Part shown: piece after piece, positions 1 to 9,197 of the stretch
How positions within the stretch are numbered: the stretch's first letter is position 1
Layout of the letters: each line of letters opens with the position of its first letter
From: Marinobacter orientalis
GTDB taxonomy: Bacteria > Pseudomonadota > Gammaproteobacteria > Pseudomonadales > Oleiphilaceae
Direction of reading: 5' to 3'
Assembly: GCF_004792665.1 (NCBI RefSeq)
Contig: NZ_SRZX01000010.1
Coordinates: 19,992 to 83,991 of the forward strand
Length of the DNA stretch: 64,000 bases
Position numbers and translations under genes: made by a program
Notes under the pieces: generated by a model
What the model was told of the DNA's origin: nothing
The model's database searches: none
Seen by the model: only the letters and a program-made list of their open reading frames with translations

Positions 1-1851
1 CGTGAGGACGCCCGCAAACAGATCGTGGCGGACATGGACGCAGAAGGCCTGGTTGAGGAAGTGGAAGACCACGTATTGAACGTGCCCCGCGGTGACCGTT
101 CCGGCCTGATTATCGAGCCCATGCTGACGGATCAGTGGTTTGCCGATGCCAAGACCCTGGCAAAGCCTGCCATTGAAGCCGTGGAAGACGGACGTATCCG
201 GTTTGTACCGAAACAGTACGAGAACATGTACTTTTCCTGGATGCGCGATATCCAGGACTGGTGTATTTCCCGCCAACTGTGGTGGGGTCACCGTATTCCC
301 GCCTGGTACGACGCCGCAGGCAACATCTATGTCGGCCGCAGCGAAGATGAAGTTCGCCACAAGCACAACCTGGCCGCTGACGTGGCGCTGAGCCAGGACG
401 AGGATGTACTGGACACCTGGTTCAGCTCTGCCCTGTGGACCTTCGGTACCCTGGGATGGCCGGAAATTACCGAGCGCCTGAAAACCTTTCACCCCACCGA
501 TGTGCTGGTCACCGGCTTCGACATCATCTTCTTCTGGGTTGCCCGGATGATCATGATGACCATGCACTTCATGAAGAACGAGGACGGCACCCCACAGGTA
601 CCGTTCGAGACCGTCTACGTGACCGGCCTGATCCGGGACGAGCACGGCGACAAGATGTCCAAGTCCAAGGGCAATGTGATCGACCCGCTGGACATGATCG
701 ACGGCATCGGGCTGGATGAGTTGCTGGAAAAGCGCACCGGCAACCTGATGCAGCCCAGGCTGGCTGAAAAAATAGCCAGACGCACAAAGAAAGAATTCCC
801 GGAAGGCATCACCGCCCACGGCACCGACGCCCTTCGCTTCACCCTGGCAGCCATGGCCACCACCGGCCGTGACATCAACTGGGACATGAAGCGCCTGGAA
901 GGTTACCGGAACTTCTGCAACAAGCTGTGGAATGCCGCCCGTTACGTGCTGATGAACACCGAAGGCGAGGATTGCGGCGTAAACGGCGAGCCGGTGGCGC
1001 TGTCACTGGCGGACCGCTGGATCATCAGCGAGCTGCAGGCCTGTGAACAGGACGTGATCCGTTACCTGGACCAGTATCGCTTCGACCTGGCGGCCTATGC
1101 CCTGTACGAGTTCATCTGGAACGAATACTGCGACTGGTATCTGGAGCTTTCAAAGCCGGTGCTGAACGACGACAATGCCAGCGTTGAGGCGAAGCGTGGC
1201 ACCCGCCGTACGCTGGTTCGTGTTCTCGAGGCAGTTCTGCGCCTGGCGCACCCGATCATGCCCTTCATTACCGAGGAAATCTGGCAGCGTATCGCGCCGC
1301 TGGCCGGCAAGAGCGGTGACAGCATCATGCTGCAGCCCTTCCCCAGTCCGGATGAAACCAAGCAGGATACGGCTGTCGCCGCCGATATCGAGTGGCTGAA
1401 AGGCGTGATTGTCGCGGTACGCAATATCCGTGGCGAGATGAACATTTCCCCCGCCAGGTCCATTCCGGTGTTACTCCGCGGAAAAGACCCGGAAGACAAA
1501 CGCCGACTGGACCAAAACCGGCAATTTCTGGCATCACTGGCCAAGCTGGAAAGTGTGGAATGGTTCACTGGGGGCGAAGCTCCCATGTCTGCCACCCAAC
1601 TGGTCGGCGAGATGGAAGTACTGGTCCCCATGGCCGGCCTGATCGACAAGGACGCGGAACTCAAACGCCTGGACAAGGAGCTTGAACGGCTGCAGAAAGA
1701 AGTGGATCGACTGGCAGGCAAGCTCGGCAATGAAAAATTCACCGCCAAAGCTCCGGCCGAAGTAGTGGAAAAAGAAAAGGACAAGCTCCGTGATGCTCGC
1801 GGCAGCATGAACCGGCTGATTGAACAGCGGGCTGCCATCGAGGCCATGTAA
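1..1851 (+). CDS. valS: Valine-tRNA ligase, C-terminal part (5' end outside window)
   Basis: Class I aminoacyl-tRNA synthetase that charges tRNA-Val in the cytoplasm. The frame is open from base 1, so only the last ~616 residues are present; the HIGH motif lies upstream of the window. The KMSKS signature (DKMSKSKGNV) is near bases 649-678. It is followed by the anticodon-binding helical domain (RFTLAAMATTGRDINWD, then RNFCNKLWNAARYV). The last ~70 residues form the charged heptad-rich coiled coil (DAELKRLDKELERLQKEV) that contacts the tRNA elbow in bacterial ValRS. The TAA stop is four bases before the next start codon, so panE is probably co-transcribed. Identity is secure. Confidence 0.97.
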   Translation, partial: REDARKQIVADMDAEGLVEEVEDHVLNVPRGDRSGLIIEPMLTDQWFADAKTLAKPAIEAVEDGRIRFVPKQYENMYFSWMRDIQDWCISRQLWWGHRIPAWYDAAGNIYVGRSEDEVRHKHNLAADVALSQDEDVLDTWFSSALWTFGTLGWPEITERLKTFHPTDVLVTGFDIIFFWVARMIMMTMHFMKNEDGTPQVPFETVYVTGLIRDEHGDKMSKSKGNVIDPLDMIDGIGLDELLEKRTGNLMQPRLAEKIARRTKKEFPEGITAHGTDALRFTLAAMATTGRDINWDMKRLEGYRNFCNKLWNAARYVLMNTEGEDCGVNGEPVALSLADRWIISELQACEQDVIRYLDQYRFDLAAYALYEFIWNEYCDWYLELSKPVLNDDNASVEAKRGTRRTLVRVLEAVLRLAHPIMPFITEEIWQRIAPLAGKSGDSIMLQPFPSPDETKQDTAVAADIEWLKGVIVAVRNIRGEMNISPARSIPVLLRGKDPEDKRRLDQNRQFLASLAKLESVEWFTGGEAPMSATQLVGEMEVLVPMAGLIDKDAELKRLDKELERLQKEVDRLAGKLGNEKFTAKAPAEVVEKEKDKLRDARGSMNRLIEQRAAIEAM

Positions 1852-1855
1852 CCTC

Positions 1856-2848
1856 ATGAGCGGGCGCGAGGAGAACCAACAGTTACCCGGGACCGGTCTT
1901 ATTGCCATTCTGGGGGCAGGCTCCCTCGGCCGATTGTGGGCCGGGTACCTGTCCGCCGGCAAGGTGGCCTTTGTACCCCGCCATGGCTCCGCTGATGTGT
2001 CTGGCGCAGACTCACTAAGCTACAGACTTCAGCGATTCGATGGCTCTGCCGCATCTGTATCCATCCCATGGCTGACCAGCTCGTCAGAACAGCCCTCTGT
2101 GCTGCTGGTCACGACCAAAGCCGGCGATACTCTGGGCGCCCTTGAATCCCGACTACCCGAACTGCCCTGCGACACACCCATTGTGCTGTTCCAGAACGGT
2201 ATGGGGAGCCAACAGGCTGTTGCGGAGCGGTGGCCACGCCGGCCCATCCTTGCCGCCAGCACCACCGAAGGCGCCAATCGTCCGCAGCAAGGCCAGACGG
2301 TCCACGCCGGCAGGGGAGAAACCCGGGTTGGTGCTCTCACAGACAGGGCAAGACCGTTCGTGAAGCCGGTAGTGCAGGCCCTCGCCGCGAGCGGGCTGAA
2401 AGTCCATGCGGAACCCGATATACGCCAGAGGCTTTGGGACAAGCTGATAGTGAATGCCGGCATCAACGCCTTTACCGCCATTCTCAACTGCCGCAATGGC
2501 GACATTCTGAACAGCCGGTTCTACCTGGAGCGTATAGACGACCTGTGCGCGGAAATCGCGGCGGTGCTCGAAGCGGAGGGCGGCCGGCCACTGACGCCTG
2601 CCATGATCCGCGAGCGCATTGAAACCGTGGCACAAAGCACGGCAAATAACACTTCGTCCATGCTGAGCGACCGACAAAAGGGCCGGACCACGGAGATTGA
2701 CTTCATTAATGGCTACGTTGCACGCCGCGGACAGGCCCATGGCATTGAAGTGCCGGTGAATCAAATGCTGACAGAACGGGTACAGCAACTGTCGGCTGAT
2801 CCAGAAGCCGGGAGGCCAGGCAATCAGAACAAGCCGGGAGCATCCTGA
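1856..2848 (+). CDS. panE: 2-dehydropantoate 2-reductase (ketopantoate reductase)
   Basis: NADPH-dependent reduction of ketopantoate to pantoate in pantothenate/CoA synthesis. The 330-residue protein opens with a Rossmann nucleotide-binding loop, GTGLIAILGAGSLGRLWAGYL (GxGxxG type). It has the mid-domain Lys segment DKLIVNAGINAFTAILNCRNG and a C-terminal helical domain with NNTSSMLSDRQKGRTTEIDFINGY, which is diagnostic of the ApbA/PanE family. The ATG at 1856 is chosen because it sits just after the valS stop; an earlier in-frame codon would lie inside valS. It converges with the chemoreceptor gene about 50 bp away. Confidence 0.92.
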   Translation: MSGREENQQLPGTGLIAILGAGSLGRLWAGYLSAGKVAFVPRHGSADVSGADSLSYRLQRFDGSAASVSIPWLTSSSEQPSVLLVTTKAGDTLGALESRLPELPCDTPIVLFQNGMGSQQAVAERWPRRPILAASTTEGANRPQQGQTVHAGRGETRVGALTDRARPFVKPVVQALAASGLKVHAEPDIRQRLWDKLIVNAGINAFTAILNCRNGDILNSRFYLERIDDLCAEIAAVLEAEGGRPLTPAMIRERIETVAQSTANNTSSMLSDRQKGRTTEIDFINGYVARRGQAHGIEVPVNQMLTERVQQLSADPEAGRPGNQNKPGAS

Positions 2849-2898
2849 CCGGCAATCGCCTTTTTGATCCGGGCCTCCGGTTCAGAGGCCCTGTCGCC

Positions 2899-4929
2899 TC
2901 AGACCCGGAAAGCGTCCACCAGCCGTTGCAGCGAGGCTGTCAGTTGCGACATCTCCCGTGAGGAGGCCAGAGTCTCTTCGGCATTGTCCGCCGTTTTCTG
3001 GCCCAGCACGCTGATCTGCTCAACATTGGTATTCACATTTTTCGCAACCGCCGACTGCTCTTCTGCAGCCTGGGCAATCTGGTGACTCATATCCACGATC
3101 GTCGATATCCCCCGGGCAATCCGATCCAGCGCCTCAGTAACTTCAGAGGATTTCCTGACCGTGGTTTCCGTCACCTCATGACTGTTTGTCATGGCTGCTA
3201 CCGCGTCTTTCACGCCGCTTTGCAGGCGGGAAATCATGCCTTCTATTTCTTCTGTGGACTTATGAGTGCGCTGGGACAATGACCGCACCTCGTCTGCAAC
3301 CACGGCAAACCCACGTCCCTGTTCGCCAGCACGGGCTGCTTCGATGGCCGCGTTCAGGGCCAACAGGTTTGTCTGCTCGGCAATCGCCTTGATTTCCACC
3401 AGCACCTGACTGATGTTGTCGCTGTCGGCATTCACCCGGTTGATAACCTCAACCGCACCCGAAATCTCGGTCGCCAGACGGTTGATGGTCTCAACAGTAT
3501 CAGACACCACCTCGCGTCCCTTCTCGGTATCTTCTTCTGCCGTGCTGGCACTGTCGGAAACCCTGTGGGCGCTTTCTGTCACTTCATTAACAGCTTCCAC
3601 CATCTGGCTCATGGCTTCGTTGATCTGGCCGGACTCCTCCATCTGCCGGGCGACCGCCTCGCTGTTGGCGGCGGCCGTGTCATTGACCCGGCTTGCCTGG
3701 CGATCCACATCCGATGTCGTACTGCTGACGGACCGGATCAGCTCCGCGATCCGGTCCGTCATGCTGTTGAACTCCGTGGTCAGCTCACCCAGTTCATCCC
3801 GGTTATCCAGCTCGATGTGGGCTGTCATATCACCCGCAGCCACATTACGGGCCGCCTGGCTGAACCGGTTGATAGCCGTGCGCACCGACATGAAGAAGCC
3901 GACGTACAGATACACCACCACCAGCAGTACAACAACAAGAGCAACAATAATGAACTGCCGCTGCTGAACCTCGCCATCCAGCCGTGCATTGAGGTTATCC
4001 CTGACCACATCGAAAATGCCCGCCGTAAAGGCATCATAATAAACGAGCTGATTCTCGATCGTGCGGTTAAAATCCTGCCATGGCAATTCCAGGCGCATGG
4101 GAGTGATGACATTGGCATCAAGCTCGTTCCGAATAGTAATCAGACTGCCCTCAATACCCTTGACAGCGTTACCGTTATTTTCCGCCAGATCCGGCGAGGT
4201 ATCGATCGCAACGGAAAGTGAAGGGCCAAGAAGAGATGAACGATTGGTGAGCGCGTCGTAGATTTCATTCAGCGAATCACTGAGGCCGTAGCCCACCTGC
4301 CCTTCCAGCAAGGCATGGATCCCGAAGGAACGGGCCCGCCCGATAATGTTTTCGGCATCCGGAAGAGCCTCGCGCACAAGCCCGAGCAACAGCAGATTCT
4401 CCCTCGACGCATCCTGGCCCAGGCCGGAAATCTCGATAGTGGCGGAAAGCATGGCACGGACTTTCTGGACAAACTCCTGATAGTACTTGAACTGGGGGTC
4501 AATATTGCCCTGATAGCTATCAGCCGACTTCAGCCGCTGCCACTCTTCCCGCAGCAGCGCAATCTGCTCTGCCCAGTTACCGGATGTATCGAAGCGGGCA
4601 TTCGCACCAGCCAGTTCTTCCAGCCGGAGGCCAATTCTCTCAGCCGCGGCATCAGATCTGGAAAGCAGCTCGCTGTTGTCCTTGATTTTGCCGGGGGCCC
4701 GGAAATCACGGTATTCCAGGGACGCTTCGAGAAGCGCATCGACCTTCTCCAGTTGCTCAAGGCCTTCAACACCGCGAGTCATGGTTTCCACCGACCGGTT
4801 CAGTTCACTGATCACCAGCCACGACAGGGCAACAATAGGCAGCAGGAACAGAACGCTGATCAGGCTGAATTTGTAGAACATTGGCAGCCGGTTCATCAAC
4901 GACACAGCAGGCTTGATAAGCTGGTTCAC
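2899..4929 (-). CDS. Methyl-accepting chemotaxis protein
   Basis: Transmembrane chemoreceptor of about 676 residues. TM1 is at roughly residues 20-42, followed by a large helical periplasmic sensor region of about 285 residues, TM2 at about 326-346 (FIIVALVVVLLVVVYLYVG), a HAMP domain, and a long cytoplasmic coiled coil. The hairpin tip contains EQTNLLALNAAIEAARAGE, the universal CheA/CheW contact. The protein ends DAFRV, with no CheR-tethering pentapeptide. The periplasmic domain is all-helical but I cannot assign its family or ligand. The GTG at 4929 is preferred because GGAG lies five bases upstream; a GTG at 4941 is also in frame. A sigma-28-type promoter lies upstream, so expression with flagellar genes is likely. 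Confidence 0.93.
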   Translation of the reverse strand: MNQLIKPAVSLMNRLPMFYKFSLISVLFLLPIVALSWLVISELNRSVETMTRGVEGLEQLEKVDALLEASLEYRDFRAPGKIKDNSELLSRSDAAAERIGLRLEELAGANARFDTSGNWAEQIALLREEWQRLKSADSYQGNIDPQFKYYQEFVQKVRAMLSATIEISGLGQDASRENLLLLGLVREALPDAENIIGRARSFGIHALLEGQVGYGLSDSLNEIYDALTNRSSLLGPSLSVAIDTSPDLAENNGNAVKGIEGSLITIRNELDANVITPMRLELPWQDFNRTIENQLVYYDAFTAGIFDVVRDNLNARLDGEVQQRQFIIVALVVVLLVVVYLYVGFFMSVRTAINRFSQAARNVAAGDMTAHIELDNRDELGELTTEFNSMTDRIAELIRSVSSTTSDVDRQASRVNDTAAANSEAVARQMEESGQINEAMSQMVEAVNEVTESAHRVSDSASTAEEDTEKGREVVSDTVETINRLATEISGAVEVINRVNADSDNISQVLVEIKAIAEQTNLLALNAAIEAARAGEQGRGFAVVADEVRSLSQRTHKSTEEIEGMISRLQSGVKDAVAAMTNSHEVTETTVRKSSEVTEALDRIARGISTIVDMSHQIAQAAEEQSAVAKNVNTNVEQISVLGQKTADNAEETLASSREMSQLTASLQRLVDAFRV

Positions 4930-4982
4930 GTACACTCCCACACAAGGCGCCGAAAAAATGAAAATGGATTCTATCTTTTATT

Positions 4983-5009
4983 TTGTCGACTAAAGTACTA
5001 CAAACTTGA
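4983..5009 (-). promoter_or_regulatory. Putative FliA (sigma-28) promoter of the chemoreceptor gene
   Basis: Read on the minus strand, TCAAGTTT is followed by exactly 11 bases and then GTCGACAA. This closely matches the flagellar sigma factor consensus (TAAAGTTT or TCAAGTTT, N11, GCCGATAA). It lies about 55 bp upstream of the methyl-accepting chemotaxis protein start, the usual placement for a class III motility gene promoter. Two mismatches fall in the -10 element (GTCGACAA versus GCCGATAA). Confidence 0.65.
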
Positions 5010-5055
5010 GTGTTGCTCGGCGAAAAAATGTAATTTTTGTTAAAAAACATCAACT

Positions 5056-5943
5056 CTATACCACGCCGGCAATCACCAGCAGCGCCAACAGACAGATCCA
5101 TACCAGCATACTGCGGTTCAGCAGGCCCCGGATCGCATCCAGGCTACGGCGGCCATAGCCGGGCCACTCATCGGGGTGAATCTGTGAAAATCGTCCCGGG
5201 TCCAGCGCATAGCCTGTCAATGCGCTATTTGCCGCTGCCATCAGCACCTGATCCGTTTTTAGCGTTATACCGGCCAGAACCCGTTTCCCCTCGCTCATCC
5301 AGCCTGCAAGATCTCCGGCCACGCCGAAGGTAAACGCCAACAGGCGAGCCGGCAACCAGTTGAGTACTTCTGCCAACGCGGCAAAGTCGGGCCGTGCTGC
5401 CGTCTGTGGCCAGTGGTCCCGCAACGCAATGATGCCTCGTGCGAAAAAGGCAGCTGCCGGACCAGCAACCACATACCAGAAAGCAACCAGGAAGAATCGC
5501 TCGAAGACATGGGCCATCAGCGTGCGTGACAGTAGCAGATGCATCTCATCCGGAGAGGCAGCCGCACCTCTGTCCCGAGGGGGAAGGTTGTCCTTGATAT
5601 GATGCCAGGCAGCCTGCATATCGCCTCTGGCCCAGGACGTACTGTAGGCTTCCAGTGGTGATCGCCAGCCAGGCGCCCCCATCAGCGTTACCAGCAACAC
5701 GAATTCCAGCGGGTAGGCCGCCATTCTCCAGCCAAGCTTGTCCAGATACCCGACACCAACCGCAAGCACTACTGCCGGCACGGCGATCACGAGTAGCCCT
5801 TTCCACTTCCCGGCGCCATTTCCGGCTGACATTTTGCTGCTGGCCCGGAAGGCAGCACGCCACAGTGAATCCCCGGACCAGGCATTTGCCGCATCGAGCT
5901 TGCGTCTTGTCAGGTATGCAAGCAGAAAGACTACCAGCGCCAT
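5056..5943 (-). CDS. ampE: AmpE-family inner-membrane protein
   Basis: Polytopic membrane protein of 295 residues in the AmpE family (related to the CobD/CbiB fold), associated with beta-lactamase regulation. Its biochemical role is not settled. Hydrophobic segments include residues 1-10, about 49-65 (GLLVIAVPAVVLAVGVGYL), 150-175 (FFLVAFWYVVAGPAAAFFARG) and the C-terminus (SMLVWICLLALLVIAGVV). Conserved-looking polar segments between them include YSTSWARGDMQAAWHH and LLSRTLMAHVFERFF. The ATG overlaps the ampD stop codon by one base (TGATG), so ampD and ampE form a translationally coupled pair as in Pseudomonas and Enterobacteriaceae. Confidence 0.88.
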   Translation of the reverse strand: MALVVFLLAYLTRRKLDAANAWSGDSLWRAAFRASSKMSAGNGAGKWKGLLVIAVPAVVLAVGVGYLDKLGWRMAAYPLEFVLLVTLMGAPGWRSPLEAYSTSWARGDMQAAWHHIKDNLPPRDRGAAASPDEMHLLLSRTLMAHVFERFFLVAFWYVVAGPAAAFFARGIIALRDHWPQTAARPDFAALAEVLNWLPARLLAFTFGVAGDLAGWMSEGKRVLAGITLKTDQVLMAAANSALTGYALDPGRFSQIHPDEWPGYGRRSLDAIRGLLNRSMLVWICLLALLVIAGVV

Positions 5944-6569
5944 CAGCCACTCCTCCCCGTATCCGGCCCGGCATTCAACATCTGCCGGTAGCGAGACCAG
6001 TTGAATGCCGGACCAGGGTCGGTTTTCCGGCCCGGCGCAATATCACTGTGGCCGGTAATCCGTTGCGGGGTAATTTCCGGCCAGGCCGCCATAATCCTCC
6101 ATGACAGGTCCGCCAACGTCCGATACTGGGCGGTGGTATAGGGAATGTCATCCGTACCTTCCAGTTCAATCCCTACGGAAAAGTCGTTGCACTCCTGCTC
6201 ACCCTCAAAGCATGAGCGGCCCGCATGCCAGGCCCTGTTCAACAGGCTGACAAACTGCACTGCTGACCCATCACGCAGAATCAGTAAATGCGAAGACACT
6301 TTCATCGCAGCAATGGTCTCGAAATAAGGATGCTCCGACGCATCAAGCTGGTTGCAGAAAAACCGCTCTATGGCATCTCCACCGAACTGCCCTGGCGGCA
6401 GGCTGATGTTATGAATCACCAGCAGGGAAATGCCTGCGCCTTCGGGGCGAGGGCTGAAGTTGGGTGAAGGACACCACCGGGCTGTGCTCACACGCCCGGT
6501 GCGGCGCAGCCGGGAGGCCGGGATTTCTGAAGGGTCATTCGAGCAGTGGGGTGCGTTTTGTTCAGACAA
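5943..6569 (-). CDS. ampD: 1,6-anhydro-N-acetylmuramyl-L-alanine amidase AmpD
   Basis: Cytoplasmic zinc amidase that cleaves anhydro-muropeptides during cell-wall recycling. Its activity keeps the AmpR-activating muropeptide pool low. Family marks: LLVIHNISLPPGQFGG carries the first zinc His, NDFSVGIELEGTDD the catalytic Glu region, and RITGHSDIAPGRKTDPGPAFNW the second zinc His and the Asp. At 208 residues it is slightly longer than the usual ~185. The start used is a TTG with only a weak GGAA upstream, so the true N-terminus may be shorter by up to ~25 residues. Coupled to ampE downstream. Confidence 0.93.
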   Translation of the reverse strand: MSEQNAPHCSNDPSEIPASRLRRTGRVSTARWCPSPNFSPRPEGAGISLLVIHNISLPPGQFGGDAIERFFCNQLDASEHPYFETIAAMKVSSHLLILRDGSAVQFVSLLNRAWHAGRSCFEGEQECNDFSVGIELEGTDDIPYTTAQYRTLADLSWRIMAAWPEITPQRITGHSDIAPGRKTDPGPAFNWSRYRQMLNAGPDTGRSG

Positions 6570-6669
6570 TGTATTTCCAGCTGGCCGGCGACGAAGGTTT
6601 TATCACCATTCGCCTCTGTTACGTTCGTGCCAGTGATTGAAGCACAAAGCGGGAGACCTTGCTATGCAG

Positions 6670-8973
6670 TCAGTCCTTGCGACTGCTACGCAGGTTATCG
6701 ATGATGGACTCCAGGGCTCGATCGAAAATCAGACCGTCATCAAGCATGGTGATTTCTTCCGCCGCCAGGGCCATGGCCAGATCTTCGCGCTGATACTCGG
6801 CCACTTTCGCACCACTGCGATTAACGAAGATGTATTTGCCCGTTGCCTTGATAAAGGCGGCCAGTTTACAGCGAATCTTGCCACCGTCGCGAATCAGCTC
6901 GATCCAGGATCCGACACGGAGGCCATCAGCACGCTCCAGCCATTGTAGCTCAACGCCACTGCCGGCCTCCGGGGCTTCGGCAGCCCTGGAAACGACCGGT
7001 TCAGAAACTGCTGCAGCCGGTTCGGGTGTTGTCAAAGGTTCCGGGGATTGCGGAGTTTTTGCAGGCAGTTCTCTGTCCTGCGGATGGGCAGCGGCAGAAA
7101 TTTTATCCCCGGGGGTTTCAGGTTGTACCGGCTTTTCAGCAGCTGCCGGGTGCCGGGATGCTGTCACCAGGCGCTGGAACACATCCACATGGGCCAGCTC
7201 AAGATCCCTTATAGCGGCGTCGGTGGCGAACGGATCCCAGGCTATTTCCTGCAGCGCAGACCGCAGCCTGTCAACGATGCCGGGGATTGCCCTCAGCAAT
7301 TCACTCCGGGTGCTTTCTTCGACCGGCTTCGGATCCACGCTCCAGACCAGCTGGCGGGTGAATTCAGTTGCCGCCTGCCAGCGCTCACTGTCGTCGCCCT
7401 CACGCAGTACAATCCACTGCAGATATTTCGACCACGCCTCATTCAGCAGCGTGACCACCTGAGGAGGCAGATCCCGGCCAGTCATCTGCTCGCTCAACAG
7501 TGCTTCTGTGGCCCTGGAAGCCCTTTCCTGTCTGGCCCGACCCTCTTCTGCGTCACGAAGACGCTGCTCCACCAACTCCCGCCGGCGGCGGTCCAGGTCC
7601 ATGAAATGCCCGAAGTCACTGAGCAACTCGCTGAACAGGTCCACATTGTCGGTGAATTCATTCAGGACACGGTCAACGACCGATTCGATTTTTTCCCGCA
7701 AGGGGTCTCGCTGGCCTGCTTTTTTCTCAGTCCAGCCAATGGCCGACATGGCCAATTCGTTGACCAACTTTCTTACCGGATGCCCGCCGCGATTGAAGAA
7801 GTTCCTGTCGCTCAGAGCCACCTTCAGCACCGGAATCTGCAAACGCCCGATGACGGCTTTCATGACGGGATGAAGCTGACGGTCTTCAAGAATAAAGTCG
7901 AACAGCATGGAAACCAGGTTGATGACATCGTTGTCGACCTGACCGACATTGAAGGCGCCGCCTGTTTCAGCCCGGAAAACTGGCTGCAGTTGCTCAGACA
8001 AAGGCACCACCTCACCCTGGCGCCAATGGAGGGATTGCGCCTGTATGTCACTCAGTCGCAGCATCAGGGCGCCGGTATCCAGCAATACCGTCCCTCCGGA
8101 CGGTCTTCCTGTGGCGCCGCTCTGCCCCTTGTGCAGCAACGCACTGAGCTCGGAGAAGGTAGCACCAACATCCCCGGGTGGCGCTGTCAGCGGCCCCGCC
8201 GAATCAGATCCTGCCTTTTCAGAGAGTATGCCTCCACTCCCGGCGGCCCCGGGCGCGCGTCCTGAAGATGGACGCCCCCCGGCAGGAGCACGGCGCATGT
8301 CCGGCAACACGCCTTCGGCGATCAGAGTCTTGTTTGCGTCTTTGTAGACATCGCCAAGAATCCCGACCAGCAGACGATCAAACAGTTTCAGCACCACCAG
8401 TTTGGCGCGAATGTCGATGTCCAGGTCAGCACAGGCTTCTGCGACGCCCCCACAAATCACTTCCGGGCTCAGAGGCATCTGGCTGTCATCAAGTTCTGCC
8501 GAGGGCACCAGGTGGGAGACCCGGACATTCAGCAACCCGATTGCTTCGGCATGCTGGTTGCGAAGCTTGTTGATCAGGTTATCGATGGCTACCTGCTGCT
8601 CCAGATCAGCGTGGTCCATCAGGGCAAGGGAATCCTGCTCAACTTCATCCAGGGTTCGGCTTCCGCTGGCTGGACGAAAGGAGCCAATTTCATTGAAAGC
8701 GCGGCTGACGTATTGCAGAACAGACACCGTCATGTTCTTGCGTCGCAACCGGAGTTCCCGCATGGCATCGAAATAGGCGGTCTGATCCTGATTGGTGCTG
8801 GCCTTGTCAGCCAACTCGAAAAGCGAATCGTCGGCCTTGTCAAAGAAACCGGACATCACCGCCTTCAGCGACCGACCGGATACGTCACGCAGGCGCACCA
8901 GCGAGCCCGGCAGGGAAAACCTGTCCGGCAAATTCCGGGCTTTGAAGCTTACAACCTTGTTATCCTGCGCCAT
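6670..8973 (-). CDS. DUF1631 family protein
   Basis: Large cytoplasmic protein of 767 residues with no signal peptide or transmembrane segment, matching the DUF1631 family that pseudomonads keep between ampDE and nadC. It is sometimes mislabelled as thymidine phosphorylase; no phosphorylase motif is visible. The N-terminal two-thirds is helical and charged, with a low-complexity linker around residues 225-285 (rich in Gly, Ser, Ala, Pro). A second Pro/Glu/Ala-rich linker precedes the C-terminal ~90 residues (RVGSWIELIRDGGKIRCKLAAF...FVNRSGAKVAEY), which look like a small beta-barrel of PilZ-like shape. That fold is my inference. GGAG lies eight bases before the ATG. Function unknown. Confidence 0.85.
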   Translation of the reverse strand: MAQDNKVVSFKARNLPDRFSLPGSLVRLRDVSGRSLKAVMSGFFDKADDSLFELADKASTNQDQTAYFDAMRELRLRRKNMTVSVLQYVSRAFNEIGSFRPASGSRTLDEVEQDSLALMDHADLEQQVAIDNLINKLRNQHAEAIGLLNVRVSHLVPSAELDDSQMPLSPEVICGGVAEACADLDIDIRAKLVVLKLFDRLLVGILGDVYKDANKTLIAEGVLPDMRRAPAGGRPSSGRAPGAAGSGGILSEKAGSDSAGPLTAPPGDVGATFSELSALLHKGQSGATGRPSGGTVLLDTGALMLRLSDIQAQSLHWRQGEVVPLSEQLQPVFRAETGGAFNVGQVDNDVINLVSMLFDFILEDRQLHPVMKAVIGRLQIPVLKVALSDRNFFNRGGHPVRKLVNELAMSAIGWTEKKAGQRDPLREKIESVVDRVLNEFTDNVDLFSELLSDFGHFMDLDRRRRELVEQRLRDAEEGRARQERASRATEALLSEQMTGRDLPPQVVTLLNEAWSKYLQWIVLREGDDSERWQAATEFTRQLVWSVDPKPVEESTRSELLRAIPGIVDRLRSALQEIAWDPFATDAAIRDLELAHVDVFQRLVTASRHPAAAEKPVQPETPGDKISAAAHPQDRELPAKTPQSPEPLTTPEPAAAVSEPVVSRAAEAPEAGSGVELQWLERADGLRVGSWIELIRDGGKIRCKLAAFIKATGKYIFVNRSGAKVAEYQREDLAMALAAEEITMLDDGLIFDRALESIIDNLRSSRKD

Positions 8974-9111
8974 TCGGCTACTCCGGACGGTAACTGGAAA
9001 TCTTTGTTATCAGACATCTTAGGCCTTACCCACGTCACCTTGTGTCAGAATTTGTCACCTTTTGTGTTTAAGTGACGGTCATCACAGTTTAGGATTCCGG
9101 TTCACCTCCGT

Positions 9112-9140
9112 TTGGTGAATGCGCGGCCGGGCTTTAGAAT
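9112..9140 (+). promoter_or_regulatory. Putative sigma-70 promoter for nadC
   Basis: TTGGTG at 9112-9117 and TAGAAT at 9135-9140 are separated by exactly 17 bases, a good vegetative promoter match. They sit about 58 bp before the nadC ATG. Two direct GTCACCTT repeats lie just upstream (9034 and 9054). Confidence 0.5.
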
Positions 9141-9197
9141 CATTATCTCGACCCTATTGCGTACAAGATCCCAAAATTCAGGACCGGAACCTTGACC

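Noticed and set aside
2870..2895. GGGCCTC-CGGTTCA-GAGGCCC hairpin between panE and the chemoreceptor gene as terminator
   Set aside because: Only a 7-bp stem with no T-run on either side.
7048..8265. Open frame of 405 codons antisense to the DUF1631 gene
   Set aside because: No motif, no ribosome site, overlaps a family-supported protein.
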